Shown one piece after another: positions 30,840-43,419 of a stretch of 64,000 nt of DNA. This stretch comes from Cacajao melanocephalus. Taxonomy: Eukaryota; Chordata; Mammalia; Primates; Pitheciidae. Position numbers and translations under genes: made by a program. How positions within the stretch are numbered: the first letter of the stretch is position 1; each line of letters begins with the position of its first letter. Where the stretch lies: contig CAUYLG010071695.1 in assembly GCA_963573385.1 (NCBI GenBank), positions 145,474-209,473 on the forward strand, read 5' to 3'. The notes under the pieces are model-generated. The model did no database searches. It saw only the letters and a program-made list of their open reading frames with translations, and was not told where the DNA came from.

Positions 30840-31110
30840 GCAATGGTAGCATTTACTAGGCCCCTACAAGGCGAGTACTGGGCCACTACATTCCTCTTAG
30901 TGACAGGAGGTACAGTGTAGTGGTTATGAGGGGCACAGCCTGTGTGGTGGGGCCAGTTAGTCTCTCCGTGCCTCCACTTACTCATCTGTAAAATGGTGCT
31001 CTGAAGAGCACCTGTTTCCTGATAGTGTGTGAATTAAGTGAGCATCCGCCCACAAAGTGCTCAGCACAGTGCCAAGCACACAGAAACATTCAGTAAATCC
31101 ACCTTAGTGC
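30840..31110 (+). mobile_element. MIR (adjacent pieces)
   Basis: 30905-31100 reads as plus MIR: AGTGTAGTGGTTATGAGGGG, ACTCATCTGTAAAATGGTGC, GCTCAGCACAGTGCCAAGC. The part before it looks like a second, inverted piece. Confidence 0.8.
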
Positions 31111-31505
31111 CTTTGTTTTCCGGGGCACTGAGGAAGCGGACCAGGCTGTGGAGCCGGCTGTGGATTGCAGAGCTGATGAGACTCAATGCCCCACAAAGAC
31201 AGCGGGCAGTCAGGCAGGGGACTGCAGAGCCTCCAGAACTTCCATTATGGAGGTCTCAGATCGTCTCCCAGTAGGGCGCCGAGTCCCATGGGCTCTGCCT
31301 TTCCTGGGCCTTGCTGTGTGGTGAAGTGTGTGCAGATGAGCCTTCCCAAACCAAGTGCAAGCCTTTCCCACTTCCTGGACCCTCAAACACACAACTCTTG
31401 AGCCCACGGACAGACCTTACCTTAAGTGGCCATGCGGTGGCCTCCATATGAGGTTCCTGCCAGCACATACAAGGTTTTGGACAAATTATAAAAAAGCATA
31501 TTTTT

Positions 31506-31876
<371 letters not shown>

Positions 31877-32059
31877 TCAAAAGGCAGCCCTCTGAGAAGA
31901 CCAGTTAGAAAAGGGATCCTGTCCTCAGGCTGACAGGGCTCCCCATGCATCCCTTACTCATGCCCCTCACTGGGTTCCTTTGTGCAGTACACAACTTAAA
32001 CATCTGTTCTTTGCAGCCCTGCCTCCAGCTAGGAAAGTGTTGGGACCCTCTAGTGAAAG

Positions 32060-32180
32060 CACCTGACTAGGAGCCCACAGGCTTGGGTCCAGGGGCTATT
32101 CAACCCCTAACCTGCTGGAGATCAGACAGCTGCCAGGGCCATGATGGTCTCCTCTGTAAAACGAATGGATGGGGCAAAAC
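32060..32180 (+). mobile_element. MIR-like fragment
   Basis: CAGGCTTGGGTCCAGGGGC and GGTCTCCTCTGTAAAACGAAT; a weak match. Confidence 0.5.
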
Positions 32181-32239
32181 ACGCCTAAGACCCCTAATAA
32201 CAAAGATGGCAGCAGTGATCATTTCATCACTTTTGAATG

Positions 32240-32430
32240 GGATAACCCCATGAAAAGAGGTGACAGCTACCACTGGCCAAGGGCGAGTTACCACCCAGAC
32301 CCCATCTTATATGCTTTTTCTCAGAGCAGTAACGTTTCTAGGTGGGTGTGACGATCTCATTTTATAACAAGGCAGCTGAATTTCAGAGAGCCCACTGAGC
32401 ACGTGCCAGACTGGGCACAGAGGCTGAAGC
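32240..32430 (-). mobile_element. MIR, inverted, diverged
   Basis: CTCATTTTATAACAAGGCAGC...TTTCAGAGAGCCCA, then GAGGCTGAAGCCCGTGTTC. Confidence 0.6.
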
Positions 32431-32471
32431 CCGTGTTCTGAGCCTCAGTGGTTCCATGGTGCATCAGCTCA

Positions 32472-32509
32472 GGGTAAAAAAAAAAAAAGAGAGAGAGAGA
32501 AAAAAAAAT
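32472..32509 (+). repeat. A-rich / (GA)n low-complexity tract
   Basis: Twelve A's, then GAGAGAGAGAGA, then nine A's. Confidence 0.9.
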
Positions 32510-32680
32510 CCCACTGCACACCAGTGCAGGCCTTCATCCATCGGAATTCCTGGCCGCCTCCTCACAGGCACACAGCACAGCTCCAGGGCCCCTTTCTCAC
32601 CCTGTCAGGCATCAGTCAGTCGGTCAATGCACGTTTGGGAGCATGTCTCACCAGGTGCTCAGCCCAAGGAAGATCCCTAC

Positions 32681-32894
32681 CGTTCATTGTTCAGGGTCAT
32701 TCTTGGGGGATCCAGGTTGGGGTTCTCCATGGACTCCATCTGTGGACATCGCAGGAAGTAGTAGAGCGTGTGGAGGGCGTCGGGGGACCAAGTGATGGGC
32801 TGTGGCGGCTGGCGGGCCTGGCGGGCAGGGCTGGCGCCCGGGCACAGGGGGTGGCGCCCCTGCATGTGGTGCATGGCACGGGAGACCAAGTCAC
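32681..32894 (-). CDS. ABTB2: ABTB2 exon 3
   Basis: 214 bp. The acceptor has a C-rich tract ending CCCACCAG (AG at 32895-32896), and the donor is GTAGGG (32675-32680). Two bases complete the serine codon begun in exon 2 (A|GT), and the final CG begins an arginine completed in exon 4. The protein segment starts [19 protein letters not shown], continues through an Arg/Pro/Gln-rich linker ([10 protein letters not shown]), and enters a conserved-looking block with [20 protein letters not shown] and [13 protein letters not shown]. The last block is nearly invariant between ABTB2 and ABTB3 in my memory, while the Pro/Gln linker differs, which favours ABTB2. Skipping would shift the frame. The exon is GC-rich compared with the surrounding intron. 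Confidence 0.93.
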
Positions 32895-33384
32895 CTGGTG
32901 GGGGGGTGCAGGGAGGGCAGAGGGGAGGAAGAGGAAAAAAAGAAGACAAAGTCTGAGTTCACAGCCTGCATTCTTCCAAGGATGCTCCTGGCTGAAGCTC
33001 CCTTGCCTTAGTGCATAATTACTGTTTACCCTGCAGCCAACAGGCGGAGGTAGAAACTGTCACCTAGATGCACAATAGCAATTTCGTTTCCCTTTCATTT
33101 CCCTCTGGCTGAATTAAATACTTGGCAGGGCCTGTCTCCTCCAGAACTTAGGCTAATGTGGTTTCTTTTTCGACATCTCCACTCTCTCCACCACCCCCAT
33201 GGGCCTCTCCCCAGATCTTTGACCGAGGGAATCTCTCTGGGTCTCTTTTCCCAGCCTCTACCATCTAGGGCCAGGCTCTGTGGCAATTCTCCCCTGCACT
33301 GTCTTGTGCAAAAGCCAAACTATTTCAGCAGAGAAGGTCCCTCTGTCTCAGCATCAATTACAATCACCATCACCACCATCATCC

Positions 33385-33965
<581 letters not shown>

Positions 33966-34229
33966 ATGGACTTCACTGTGAACTGGGCTGCAGCCTGCCC
34001 TGCTGGAGCCTGTGCTATGTCTCTACCCAACTCAAGTCTTTTCAATGTCTCACCAGCCCCAGGCAGGAAATGCCCAGCATTGTGTGAGGCCACAACGCAG
34101 AGGAAGGATGAGCTGAAGCAGCCCCGGCACCTGCAGGCACCTTCGCTCCAAAAGCAGCAGCTCCTTCCCACTCTCATGGGCCTGAGCTCTCAGGGAGGCT
34201 CCCTGGGGGTCAGCTTCAGCCCCACCCCT

Positions 34230-34442
34230 GGCGATTCCTTACAGAGAAAGAGAAGTCCCTTATGTAGTGATCAGAGCCTCAGTTTCCTCATCTGTAAAGT
34301 GAAAACAGTATCTACCCTATCGATTTTGAGGGCTCAAAGAAATAATAAATGGAAAGCACTTAACGTCATGCTTGGCACAGAGTCAGTATTTGGTAGGGCT
34401 GAACTTAGCACTGTTACGATTAACGTCCTATTATTATTACTC
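34230..34442 (+). mobile_element. MIR
   Basis: GAGCCTCAGTTTCCTCATCTG, GGAAAGCACTTAACGTCATGC and CACAGAGTCAGTATTTGG occur in order. Confidence 0.88.
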
Positions 34443-35199
34443 CTTTATCCTACAGGCTGCCTCCTGTGGACTCTTCCTTCCAGGCCCACTGCCTGCTGTC
34501 AAACTCTGCCTCACATTTCCCAGGACAGGAGGAGTCTATGCCCTGAAATGCCAGATCCCAACCCTGCCCTTGGGCTCCATGGGTGGCAGAAACTGGCATC
34601 ATAACCATCAGCCAACCCGCCTCACAGCAACCAGGTGTACAGCTAGGTCGGCTGCTAATAAGTTGAAACCTGGCTCCCATTTCTCCAGGTCTAAATGTCA
34701 TAACTTTTGGCAGAATCACAGGACCATGAGGAGGAGAAATCAAAGAGTCTGTGATAGCATCAAAGAGAAATCTTGTTGAAATATCATTTCCAAGGCTCGA
34801 CAAGGTAGAAGTCATTATCCTTAATTATTTTTATTGTTATTTCATTGTTATTGGTGGAGAACCCTTTGGCAGTGCACTTCCTGCTGCAGGTAGACAAGAA
34901 AATCAAGGAAGAAACGGAATCTCCCTTCTAAACCGAGGGAGATAACCCAAAAGTTCAGAAAAACCATGAAGACAGCTGGAGGTGGACATCCCCGGCTGCT
35001 TCCATCCAAGCCCTGCTGTGGCCAGTTTCTCTCAAAGACCAGAAAGACAGATGCCTGCAGAGAACTCTGACTGTGACGTCTAAAAACTTAATGCTGCGTG
35101 GCAACCCATTTATGGGCAAAGAAAGTAGCTTGCTTTAAACATTCTCCTAGGGTGATTTTTGCTCCCTGGCACTTTATATTTTCTAGGCTTCATGATAGA

Positions 35200-35400
35200 C
35201 ATGAAAAGACAGACAAAATGTCATTTAACTTTTTCAGCCACCCCTGTAAGGAAGGCCTTTCTACTCTACAGACAAGGAAACGAGCTTGCAGGAGTTAAAT
35301 GATCCGTCCCAGTTCCATAACTAGATAACTAGTAATCAATCAGCAAGGACTTGAACCTGGGGTCCTGCTTCCCAAATGCATGCTCTTGGCCATCGCATGG
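35200..35400 (-). mobile_element. MIR, inverted
   Basis: CTCTACAGACAAGGAAACGAG, AACTAGATAACTAGTAATCAA and GGACTTGAACCTGGGGTCC. Confidence 0.8.
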
Positions 35401-35406
35401 CTGCTA

Positions 35407-35700
35407 CTAAAAGTGTGATCTGTGAACGGGGACAGGTCCACACATTACTGGTTTGTTGCAAGTTAATTTCAGAAGAATGAATTTTTAAAAACTTACATAG
35501 CAATTGGACAGTAATTTTATGTCTAGCTAATATAATAATAATTTTAAAGATTGGGCTTGCATTTCATATGTCTCATTTCCTTTTTCTAGACATTTTCATT
35601 TTGATTGTACATTATAAAGGTTTCATTCTGTAGCAGAGTGGGGGAAATAAAATCTCTGGTCCTTTACCATAGCTAGTTTGAGAAGCCGTGATCCAGGCTG
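35407..35700 (+). mobile_element. possible hAT-type transposon remnant
   Basis: AAAGTGTGATCTGTGAACGG at the left and AGTTTGAGAAGCCGTGATCC at the right recall hAT (MER1-group) ends. The AT-rich interior is not recognised. Confidence 0.35.
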
Positions 35701-36534
35701 GGCTGGGCTCTTGGTTTAAGCATGGTGGGACTCAGAGCTGCTACTGAAACTTCCTTGTACTTGAGAATCAGTGGATCCTACACTCAATGAAACCTTAGTC
35801 TGTAGCCCAGAAACACCCACCAGGCAAGGAAAAACAAGTCCTCCCTCCTTGTTAACCATGAAAGACTTGATTAGAGGTGCTAGGTCTCACTCTGGTCCTT
35901 CCACCCCTCATTATGAGCCATCAAATAAAAACAGCAGGAGAGAGTCTGGAATTCAGCACTGGCTTCCACTTAAGGCCTTGAATATCTGGTTCCCTTCAAA
36001 AAGAAGTGTTTTGTTTTGTTTCTTTTATATTCTCTCCCTTTAAAATTTTTGTGTGTAGAGAGGGACAGAGCAAAGGCACAAGTCCCAAAACTCCCTGTGA
36101 AGCTGGAGCTCATACAAGAGTGAAACTTCTCATCCTACCTGGGAGGCTGGTGTTGGCGAGGTGCAGGGAGTTAATGCATGTCAACCTGGGGTACATGCTG
36201 AGGTCCAAGGGGCTCAGTGCCAAGTATCACTAGCCTCATTAAGTTCTTTAGTCTCAGGGAGAAAAACTGCAATATCTGCCTCCACCTCTGTCTCCTCCCT
36301 CCTCCACAGCAGGTTAGCAAAAACCCTGGTTTCAGAGGGAGGGACAGGGCAACTTGGCACATGACACAGCCTGTTCTCTGGTCTGTGAAAAGATGCTATG
36401 AGGAGGCTTCTTCCCTTGGCCATGAGGAGTGGCTGGGCCAGAATATGGACCAATCTTAGGCGAGTTTTAGGAGAAAACATTTGGTGAGACAGACCTCATT
36501 TTTCCTAACACATGCACATGCATACTCACAGGCA

Positions 36535-36582
36535 TGCACGTGTGCAGACACACACGCACACACACACGCACACGCACGCTGC
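36535..36582 (+). repeat. (CA)n-rich tract
   Basis: CACACACGCACACACACACGCACACGCAC, interrupted by CG steps. Confidence 0.92.
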
Positions 36583-36594
36583 ACCTTAGGGACT

Positions 36595-37140
36595 GTTCTT
36601 TGTACCAGATACTATTCTAAGCAATGAGGATATAGCCATGGAAAAGGGAGATCAAGTCTCCAATCTCATGAAGCTGACTCTTCTAGTCAGAAGAGAGAGA
36701 TGACAAACTATTCATAAGTAAATATAGAATACATGTCATGTGGTGATCAGTGCTTTAATAAAATCAAAGCCACAAAAGGGAAGACAGTGGAATGAGGGTG
36801 TGGTGTTCACGGAAGGCCTGAATGAGAAGGTGCCATTTGGGCAGAGGCTTGAAAGTGTGAAGGACCAATGTATTTGGGTATCAGGGGGAAAGTGCTGCAG
36901 GCAGAAGGAAAACCAGTGCAAAGGCTCTGGAGTGGGAGGGTCCTTAGCCAGGAGGCCAGGCAGCTGGAGTGTAGTCCGGATTGAAGAAGGTGAAGTGATG
37001 AGGTCAGATCACATATGGATCCTGGGCTAGAGTGAGGATTTTGGATTTTACTGAGTGAGTCGGGAAGCCATTGTGGGGGGAGAGAGAGGATAGATATTGA
37101 GCATATGAGTGACAAAACCCAATTTAAGCTTTAAATGGGA
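36595..37140 (+). mobile_element. ancient mammalian interspersed repeat, long copy
   Basis: Words in order: AGATACTATTCTAAGCAATG, TCTCATGAAGCTGACTCTTC, GAAGGCCTGAATGAGAAGG, CAGGCAGAAGGAAAACCAGTG, GATTTTGGATTTTACTGAGT and GGGAAGCCATTGTGG. These match a very common old mammalian repeat whose family I will not name with certainty (L2-like). Confidence 0.6.
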
Positions 37141-37146
37141 AGCTTG

Positions 37147-37454
37147 GGGCTGGATGTGGTAGCTCATGCCTGTAATCCTAGCACTTTGGGAGGCCAAAGC
37201 GGGAGGATCACTTGAAGTCAGGAGTTCGAGAACAGCCTGGCCAACATGGTAAAACCTCGTCTCTACTAAAAATACAAAAATTAGTTGGGCGTGGTGGTGC
37301 ACACCTGTAATCTCGGGTACTAGGGAGGTTGAGGCAGGAGAATCTTTTGAACCCGGAGGCAGAGGTTGCAGTGAGCCAAGATCGCGCCACCACACTCCAG
37401 CCTGGGTGACAAGAGTGAGGCTCCATCTCAAACAAAACAAAACAAAACAAAAAA
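37147..37454 (+). mobile_element. Alu (S-like)
   Basis: Both arms are present, with a (CAAAA)n tail. Confidence 0.95.
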
Positions 37455-37784
37455 TGGTCAGCCTGGGCTCGATTGGTAGCAGTGGAGCTGGTGAAAGGGG
37501 CAAACTAAAACTCGGGATCATTTTAGAGGGCAGAGCCCACAGGCCTTGGCCCCTTAGCCAGTGGTAAAGGTGGAAAGATGTCGAGCCCTTCCCAGGGGGA
37601 GGCCTCTGAAAGCTCCTCCCTTAGGCTGGCCTGGGCTGTAATGGGGATAGGTCCGCCACGAGAAGAGGCAAAGGATCAGCCCCTGATCTTGACCTCAGCT
37701 GTCCCAAGGAGCTAATGGCTGGACTGCTTGTCTCATCCAGGAAGCCCGCAGCCCTAGACACGTCCAGAGTCAAGCCCCCGGCTC

Positions 37785-37945
37785 TGATCCGTGTGACTTG
37801 GAGAAGAAAATCACTTTTCTTTTCTAAGCCTCAGTTCTCTCATCAGGACATACCTTGCTGAGTTGCTCTGAGGAACAAATGAGACAAAGTGAATACGGTG
37901 CTTCACAATGGTGCCTCGCACACAGAAGGTGCTCACTTAATGTTC
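37785..37945 (+). mobile_element. MIR
   Basis: TCCGTGTGACTTGGAGAAG, CTAAGCCTCAGTTCTCTCATC and CACAGAAGGTGCTCACTTAATG. The tail touches the start of the 143-bp duplicated unit. Confidence 0.85.
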
Positions 37946-38084
37946 AAGTGTAAAGTAAAACCAAGGTGCTCTCCAGTGGACTGAGGGCTGGGTCCGCACC
38001 CCTCACTGTTTGCGAGGCAGGAGAACTCACCAAACCATGACTACGCTAGGCCCCGAGACAGCCCATTGTCCAGGAGACACTTCT
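37942..38084 (+). repeat. 143-bp direct duplication, copy 1 (intron 2)
   Basis: It runs from GTTCAAGTGTAAAG to GGAGACACTTCT and matches 39375-39517 at 139 of 143 positions with no gaps. The four differences are transitions inside one 20-bp window. It starts on the last bases of a MIR tail, which suggests this is the source copy. Confidence 0.97.
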
Positions 38085-38194
38085 CAGGGGTGGAGATGGA
38101 GCCATACACCAGAGCCCACTTCCTGTGACGTCCCTCAGGGGACAGGGGAACCGGGTGACAACATCCTGGCTCTGCCTGCTTTCATGTCACCAGG

Positions 38195-38290
38195 AGACAG
38201 GGAGTCAGAAATCCTGCTTTCTGTCCCAGCCCTACTGCAGCTCTGCTCTGTGACCTTGAACCAGGCACCTTCATTTCCTGTCTGGGGAGG
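38195..38290 (+). mobile_element. MIR-like fragment
   Basis: CTGCTCTGTGACCTTGAACCAGG and TTCATTTCCTGTCTGGGG; short. Confidence 0.55.
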
Positions 38291-39092
38291 GGGCAGAAGA
38301 ATGCAGGGAAGGAGGAAGCCACATCCTGAAGAAACAGAGGCTTGCTGTTTATTGTTCAGGGTCAGAAGACTCAAGGGAATCACGAGGAGCAGAGGGAAAC
38401 TCGGGGTGTGCCTGTGCTGTGTGCTGTGGCCCCTGCACTCGGTGGTCTCAACAGAGTGAGGGGGAATGAAGGCAGCAGGGTATGTAGCCTGATTTCTCAA
38501 AAAAAACGGGTCATGAGAGCGGGAGCTCAGGAGCCAGCAGGGATTTCACCCCTCCTAACACCCTGGAAGCAGCTGTCAATGGTAAAGAGCCATGTCAAGA
38601 TCCAGATGTGTGCCACAGAGACCCGAGTCCTGGGAGGCGCCACCCGGCCACACCTGCCTTCAGCCAGAGGAGCACTGCTGTTATCTTCCTTTTTCTACAC
38701 TGAGGCTTTGGGGGTGCTTTTTACTGAAGGAGCACCAGTTGTGAATTCAGAGCCTGTGGGGCTAGGCAGGTAAAATAAGTGAAACAAGCTGCCCGGATGA
38801 AACCCAGGTCTCTGGCAAAGTGGGGAACACAGGCCACCCACTTCGCTGCTACTTAGCTCCTGTGGGTCACTGCTGTGCAGGAATGGGGTGCCATGTCGCT
38901 AGATCATCTGGTTTTTCAAGAGAAACCAAAAATCCAGATTTGGGTATTGGCAACCTCTTGACCTTCAGGGAAGGTAAGGCACTTGGAGGAGGAGGAGGCC
39001 AGAGCCTAGAGGGCGAGCTCTCCCTGCCTTCCCCCTCCCCTGGGGCCTCGCTGTCACTCTGCCATCTAGCTAGATGCTGAGGCCACACTTAC

Positions 39093-39239
39093 TCAGCTCC
39101 GAGATGCTGCCCACGCAGGTGGCCAGGAGGGACTGCTCCAGGGTCCGGAGCTCCAGCTGGGCATAGGCGTCGGCTCGCTCGTCATGGCCCAGGGACCCGC
39201 CGTTGTAGGGACTGAAGTACGCAGGGAGGGAAAGGACAC
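39093..39239 (-). CDS. ABTB2: ABTB2 exon 2
   Basis: 147 bp. The acceptor is TGCCTTCTTTCCCATAG (AG at 39240-39241), and the donor is the strong GTAAGT at 39087-39092. Two bases complete a glycine codon started in exon 1 (G|GT), then 48 codons and one base follow. The translation reads [20 protein letters not shown] and later [20 protein letters not shown]. The second is probably helical and sits between the N-terminal part and the exon 3 segment. Both phases are 1, so loss of the exon keeps the frame. A 143-bp direct repeat lies on each side, at 37942-38084 and 39375-39517. No function is specifically assigned to this segment. Confidence 0.93.
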   Translation of the reverse strand: MSFPSLRTSVPTTAGPWAMTSEPTPMPSWSSGPWSSPSWPPAWAASRS

Positions 39240-39325
39240 CTATGGGAAAGAAGGCACACAGGTCACACTTAGGGAGGAGGGGAAGCTTGGTGGGCCCCAG
39301 CCCACTGTGGGCAGGGCTGAGCCCT

Positions 39326-39374
39326 GCTCCCCTGTTCTTGAGAGAGAGAGAGGTTCAGTGTAAAGTAAAAGTAA
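39326..39374 (+). repeat. (GA)n and partial tandem repeat
   Basis: GAGAGAGAGAG is followed by GTTCAGTGTAAAGTAAAAG, a partial extra copy of the first bases of the duplicated unit that begins at 39375. Confidence 0.8.
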
Positions 39375-39517
39375 GTTCAAGTGTAAAGTAAAACCAAGGT
39401 GCTCTCCAGTGGACTGAGGGCTGGGTCCGCACCCCTCACTGTTTGCGAGGCAGGAGAACTCACTAAACCACGACTGTGCTAGGCCCCGAGACAGCCCATT
39501 GTCCAGGAGACACTTCT
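39375..39517 (+). repeat. 143-bp direct duplication, copy 2 (intron 1)
   Basis: It differs from copy 1 only at CACTAAACCACGACTGTGCT versus CACCAAACCATGACTACGCT. It lies 136 bp upstream, in transcript direction, of exon 2. Confidence 0.97.
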
Positions 39518-39630
39518 GGCAAAATCTCTTTGAGCCTCGAGGACTTGGGAACTTTGACTATGGATGACGGCGCTACAGGGACCAGAATGAGAAGTAGCTC
39601 ACTTGTAGCTATAGTTTTCAGCACGCGGAG

Positions 39631-40135
<505 letters not shown>

Positions 40136-40744
40136 TGTAAATGCCCATCCTGCTTTCCTGAAGGGCAGTGCCACCCCGAGTCCTCTCCTTTCCTCATGCC
40201 AGGAGCAACCATTCGAAAGGGATGCTGCCTTCCCCACTCCAAGAAAGGGATGCATCCTAGCCATGGGCCAAGTCCAATTAATGTTTTTCATTAACACTTC
40301 AACAGCAGCAGAGCAGAACTGTCAGAACCAATCCCAGAGGGTGACAGCCTGTAAATTTCTCCAACTCACTATGCAGCTTCTTAGAAAGCACCAGAAAAGC
40401 GAAATCAGACTGGTTTAAAATTACACGTTGGCTCTTAAGAGCATGTGGCCACAGAGATTCTAGTTGTAGTCAGAATCTAGATAGGGATTCCCGACTTTTG
40501 GTAACCACTGTTTCTTTAATGGACACGTCTTCCTTTTCCAACACTTAGCCACAAACCTTTTTTTTTTTCTTTCTTTTTTAAAGAAACCCACAGGAATTTA
40601 ATCACTTTTGGAGAAATTCTCTGAAAATTCCTTGAGATAACTGGAGAGTCCCGGGATGTGGCCACGTCTGGGTTAGAATTCCCCAAACACATGTGCTGTA
40701 ACGAGGACAATAGCAGCAACAGGTACAGCAGGCAGGGCTTCAGA

Positions 40745-40975
40745 GCAGAATGCTGGGGTTTGTAATTCTGGCTGTCACTTAACAAGTGGTGTGATCTTGG
40801 TCAGGTTACTTAGACTCTGCGTCAGTTCATCATCTGTTAACTAGTGATAACTAGAGTGCCTAGCTCACAGGGCTGCCGTGAGGATGAACTGAGTAACCGG
40901 AGGTCAGTGCTTGGAACGATGCCTGGCCCAGAGTACATGCTCTATCAAGTGCTGTTGCTATTATTTTTACTTTGT
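40745..40975 (+). mobile_element. MIR, nearly full length
   Basis: CACTTAACAAGTGGTGTGATC, GTCAGTTCATCATCTGTTAAC, GGGCTGCCGTGAGGATGAAC and TGCTTGGAACGATGCCTGGC. Confidence 0.92.
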
Positions 40976-41460
<485 letters not shown>

Positions 41461-42351
41461 TAACTCCTCTGTGAATTCACAGTCCAATGAACACACCACC
41501 AAAGCTCACTCCTGGCTGTCCCTAGGTGTGGCTGGTGCATGTGACAACATGGCTGTATTATTAATGCCCATTTCACCCACGGGCACCCCCATGCTGCATG
41601 CCATATGTTTCTCTTTCTTGAGCAAACATGCACAGCCGTCTTCCTCCAGCCCAGGGTCTCAGTGTGTTCTCTGGCCATTCTGCAGGTTCAGCTGATGGTC
41701 AGTCCTGCCCGCATAGCTCCACCTTCCCCCGACCCAGGCCTCCTCACTCTCCTCTTAGCTGATGTGGTGGAGCCCCCTCTCTCCATCTCTCTTTGCCTCT
41801 CCTGGATGGCAGCAACCCCTCTCATCACATCCAGCACTGACTTTGCAAAGCACCGCTTCAAAGCACTTCCTCCAGACTTTGTTTCTGCTGGAGGAGAGTT
41901 CGTGACCGGGCTCTCCCCCATAACCCCCTACCAGGGCCCCAGTCCCTAAAGCAGAAACTCTCCCTGGCAGCTGAGTAACCAAACACATTGGGAAGAGCTG
42001 ACTGTAAGCATTAAAACAAGTAAAACAAAGGGAAAACTACCCCAACTACAAGCTGAAACCCTCGACAGCCCGAATGGCTGGGAGAGCCCCAGTGCAGGCC
42101 GGACTCCTCCTCTTTACTCCGTTATTAATCTACAGAAACAACACTGGAGACATGTGGATCAAATTTACAGAGCTTAGGGCAAGGGAATAGGAAATTCAGC
42201 TGATTTGTCAAAGGATTCCCAGAGAGAAATATTATGTCAGTGGAGCTGGTAACAGGAGCTGGCAGCTCCATTAATAATAGTTCCCATTTCCCCAGTCATC
42301 ACCTACCCAAAGAGGCCTTCACTTAATACCGTGGCAAAAGTAATTAGGAGC

Positions 42352-42367
42352 CTATTATTAATAATAG
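42352..42367. other. 16-bp perfect AT-rich palindrome
   Basis: CTATTATTAATAATAG reads the same on both strands. It sits in a cluster of TAAT words within an otherwise repeat-free stretch. Confidence 0.9.
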
Positions 42368-42469
42368 TAATTGATAGCATCACAGCTTTTGCCTAGTACC
42401 TTTTGCTTTTAAATGACTTTTTACATCCAGTAATTTATTCTTCCAGCAAGGGAGGTAGGGTGGTCATGA

Positions 42470-42680
42470 CCAGTAGCAACCACAGCTGACTTTTATTGAA
42501 GGCTTACTATGTGTCAGGCATTTACATGCATTATCTCATTTAACACCCCAGCACTGCAAGAGGTACATTCCCACCCATCTTACAGCCGAGAAAACTGAGG
42601 CCTGAAAAAGCATAGTGGCTTGCCCAAGGTCACTGAGAGTCTGAAGTGGAACGGGGACTAGAGTTTCGATGTCTTCATTC
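42470..42680 (-). mobile_element. MIR, inverted
   Basis: CTTACTATGTGTCAGGCATT, CATCTTACAGCCGAGAAAACTG and GCTTGCCCAAGGTCACTGAG. Confidence 0.92.
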
Positions 42681-43151
42681 TCAAGCGGCTGAAATAAATG
42701 ACATTCTAACTTTGCTCACTTTGTCCTTTCTTGAGCTAAGCAGTGCCTAGGATACTGGAGAGGAAAGGGGTTCTGTTTGGGCCTGAGGTTTAAGAGGAGG
42801 AAATTCAAAGTAAGACCCAGAAATAGGACTTTCCCTTTCGTGGGTCTCCAGGAGCCTCCTGCCAAGGGTCCCTGGAGGCCTCCCCTGAAACTCTACAGAC
42901 AAAAAGCTGCCTGACTCCCTCTGATCTTTGCAGAATGCAGTTCCACAGCTTGTCTTCCAAATCTGCTCCATAAGAAAGCCTTCTCTACGTCAATTCTAAA
43001 TTCAGTCTCCCACAGCAGCTCATTCCTCAGCAGTTCTCATCAGAGATGGAAAATATTTTCTTTACATTCTCTTAACACCTCGATGCCTTCCTTTCCACAC
43101 ACAAATTCCCAGCTCTAGGATAATGGGCCCAGGGCAAGATCATTCTAGGGA

Positions 43152-43192
43152 AAAGGGGTCTTAAAAAAAAAAAAAAAGAAGAAGAAGAAGGA
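43152..43192 (+). repeat. poly-A / (GAA)n tract
   Basis: Fifteen A's are followed by four GAA units. Confidence 0.9.
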
Positions 43193-43419
43193 AAGGGCAT
43201 CTATTTTTTTCCATTCAGTAAAATCCTTAGGAAAAATTCTTCCTTTCAGTCATGATGGAGAAGAAAGCATGCGGGGCCATTTCCCTTTATCCCTTTATTA
43301 GAGGGAGTAGGGACAACTGTTTTAAAACCCTGTAAAAGCCACAGACGGACTGGCACGCACCGCCCTGTGCCATGACTGTGAGTGAGTCTCAGAGCGTGAA
43401 GCAGCGAGCATGACCAGTT

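Noticed and set aside
32524..33018. 164-codon plus-strand frame across exon 3
   Set aside because: It is the antisense of ABTB2 exon 3, where the real coding strand has splice signals and a known protein.
33966..34604. 212-codon plus-strand frame
   Set aside because: It runs through a MIR and has no recognisable domain.
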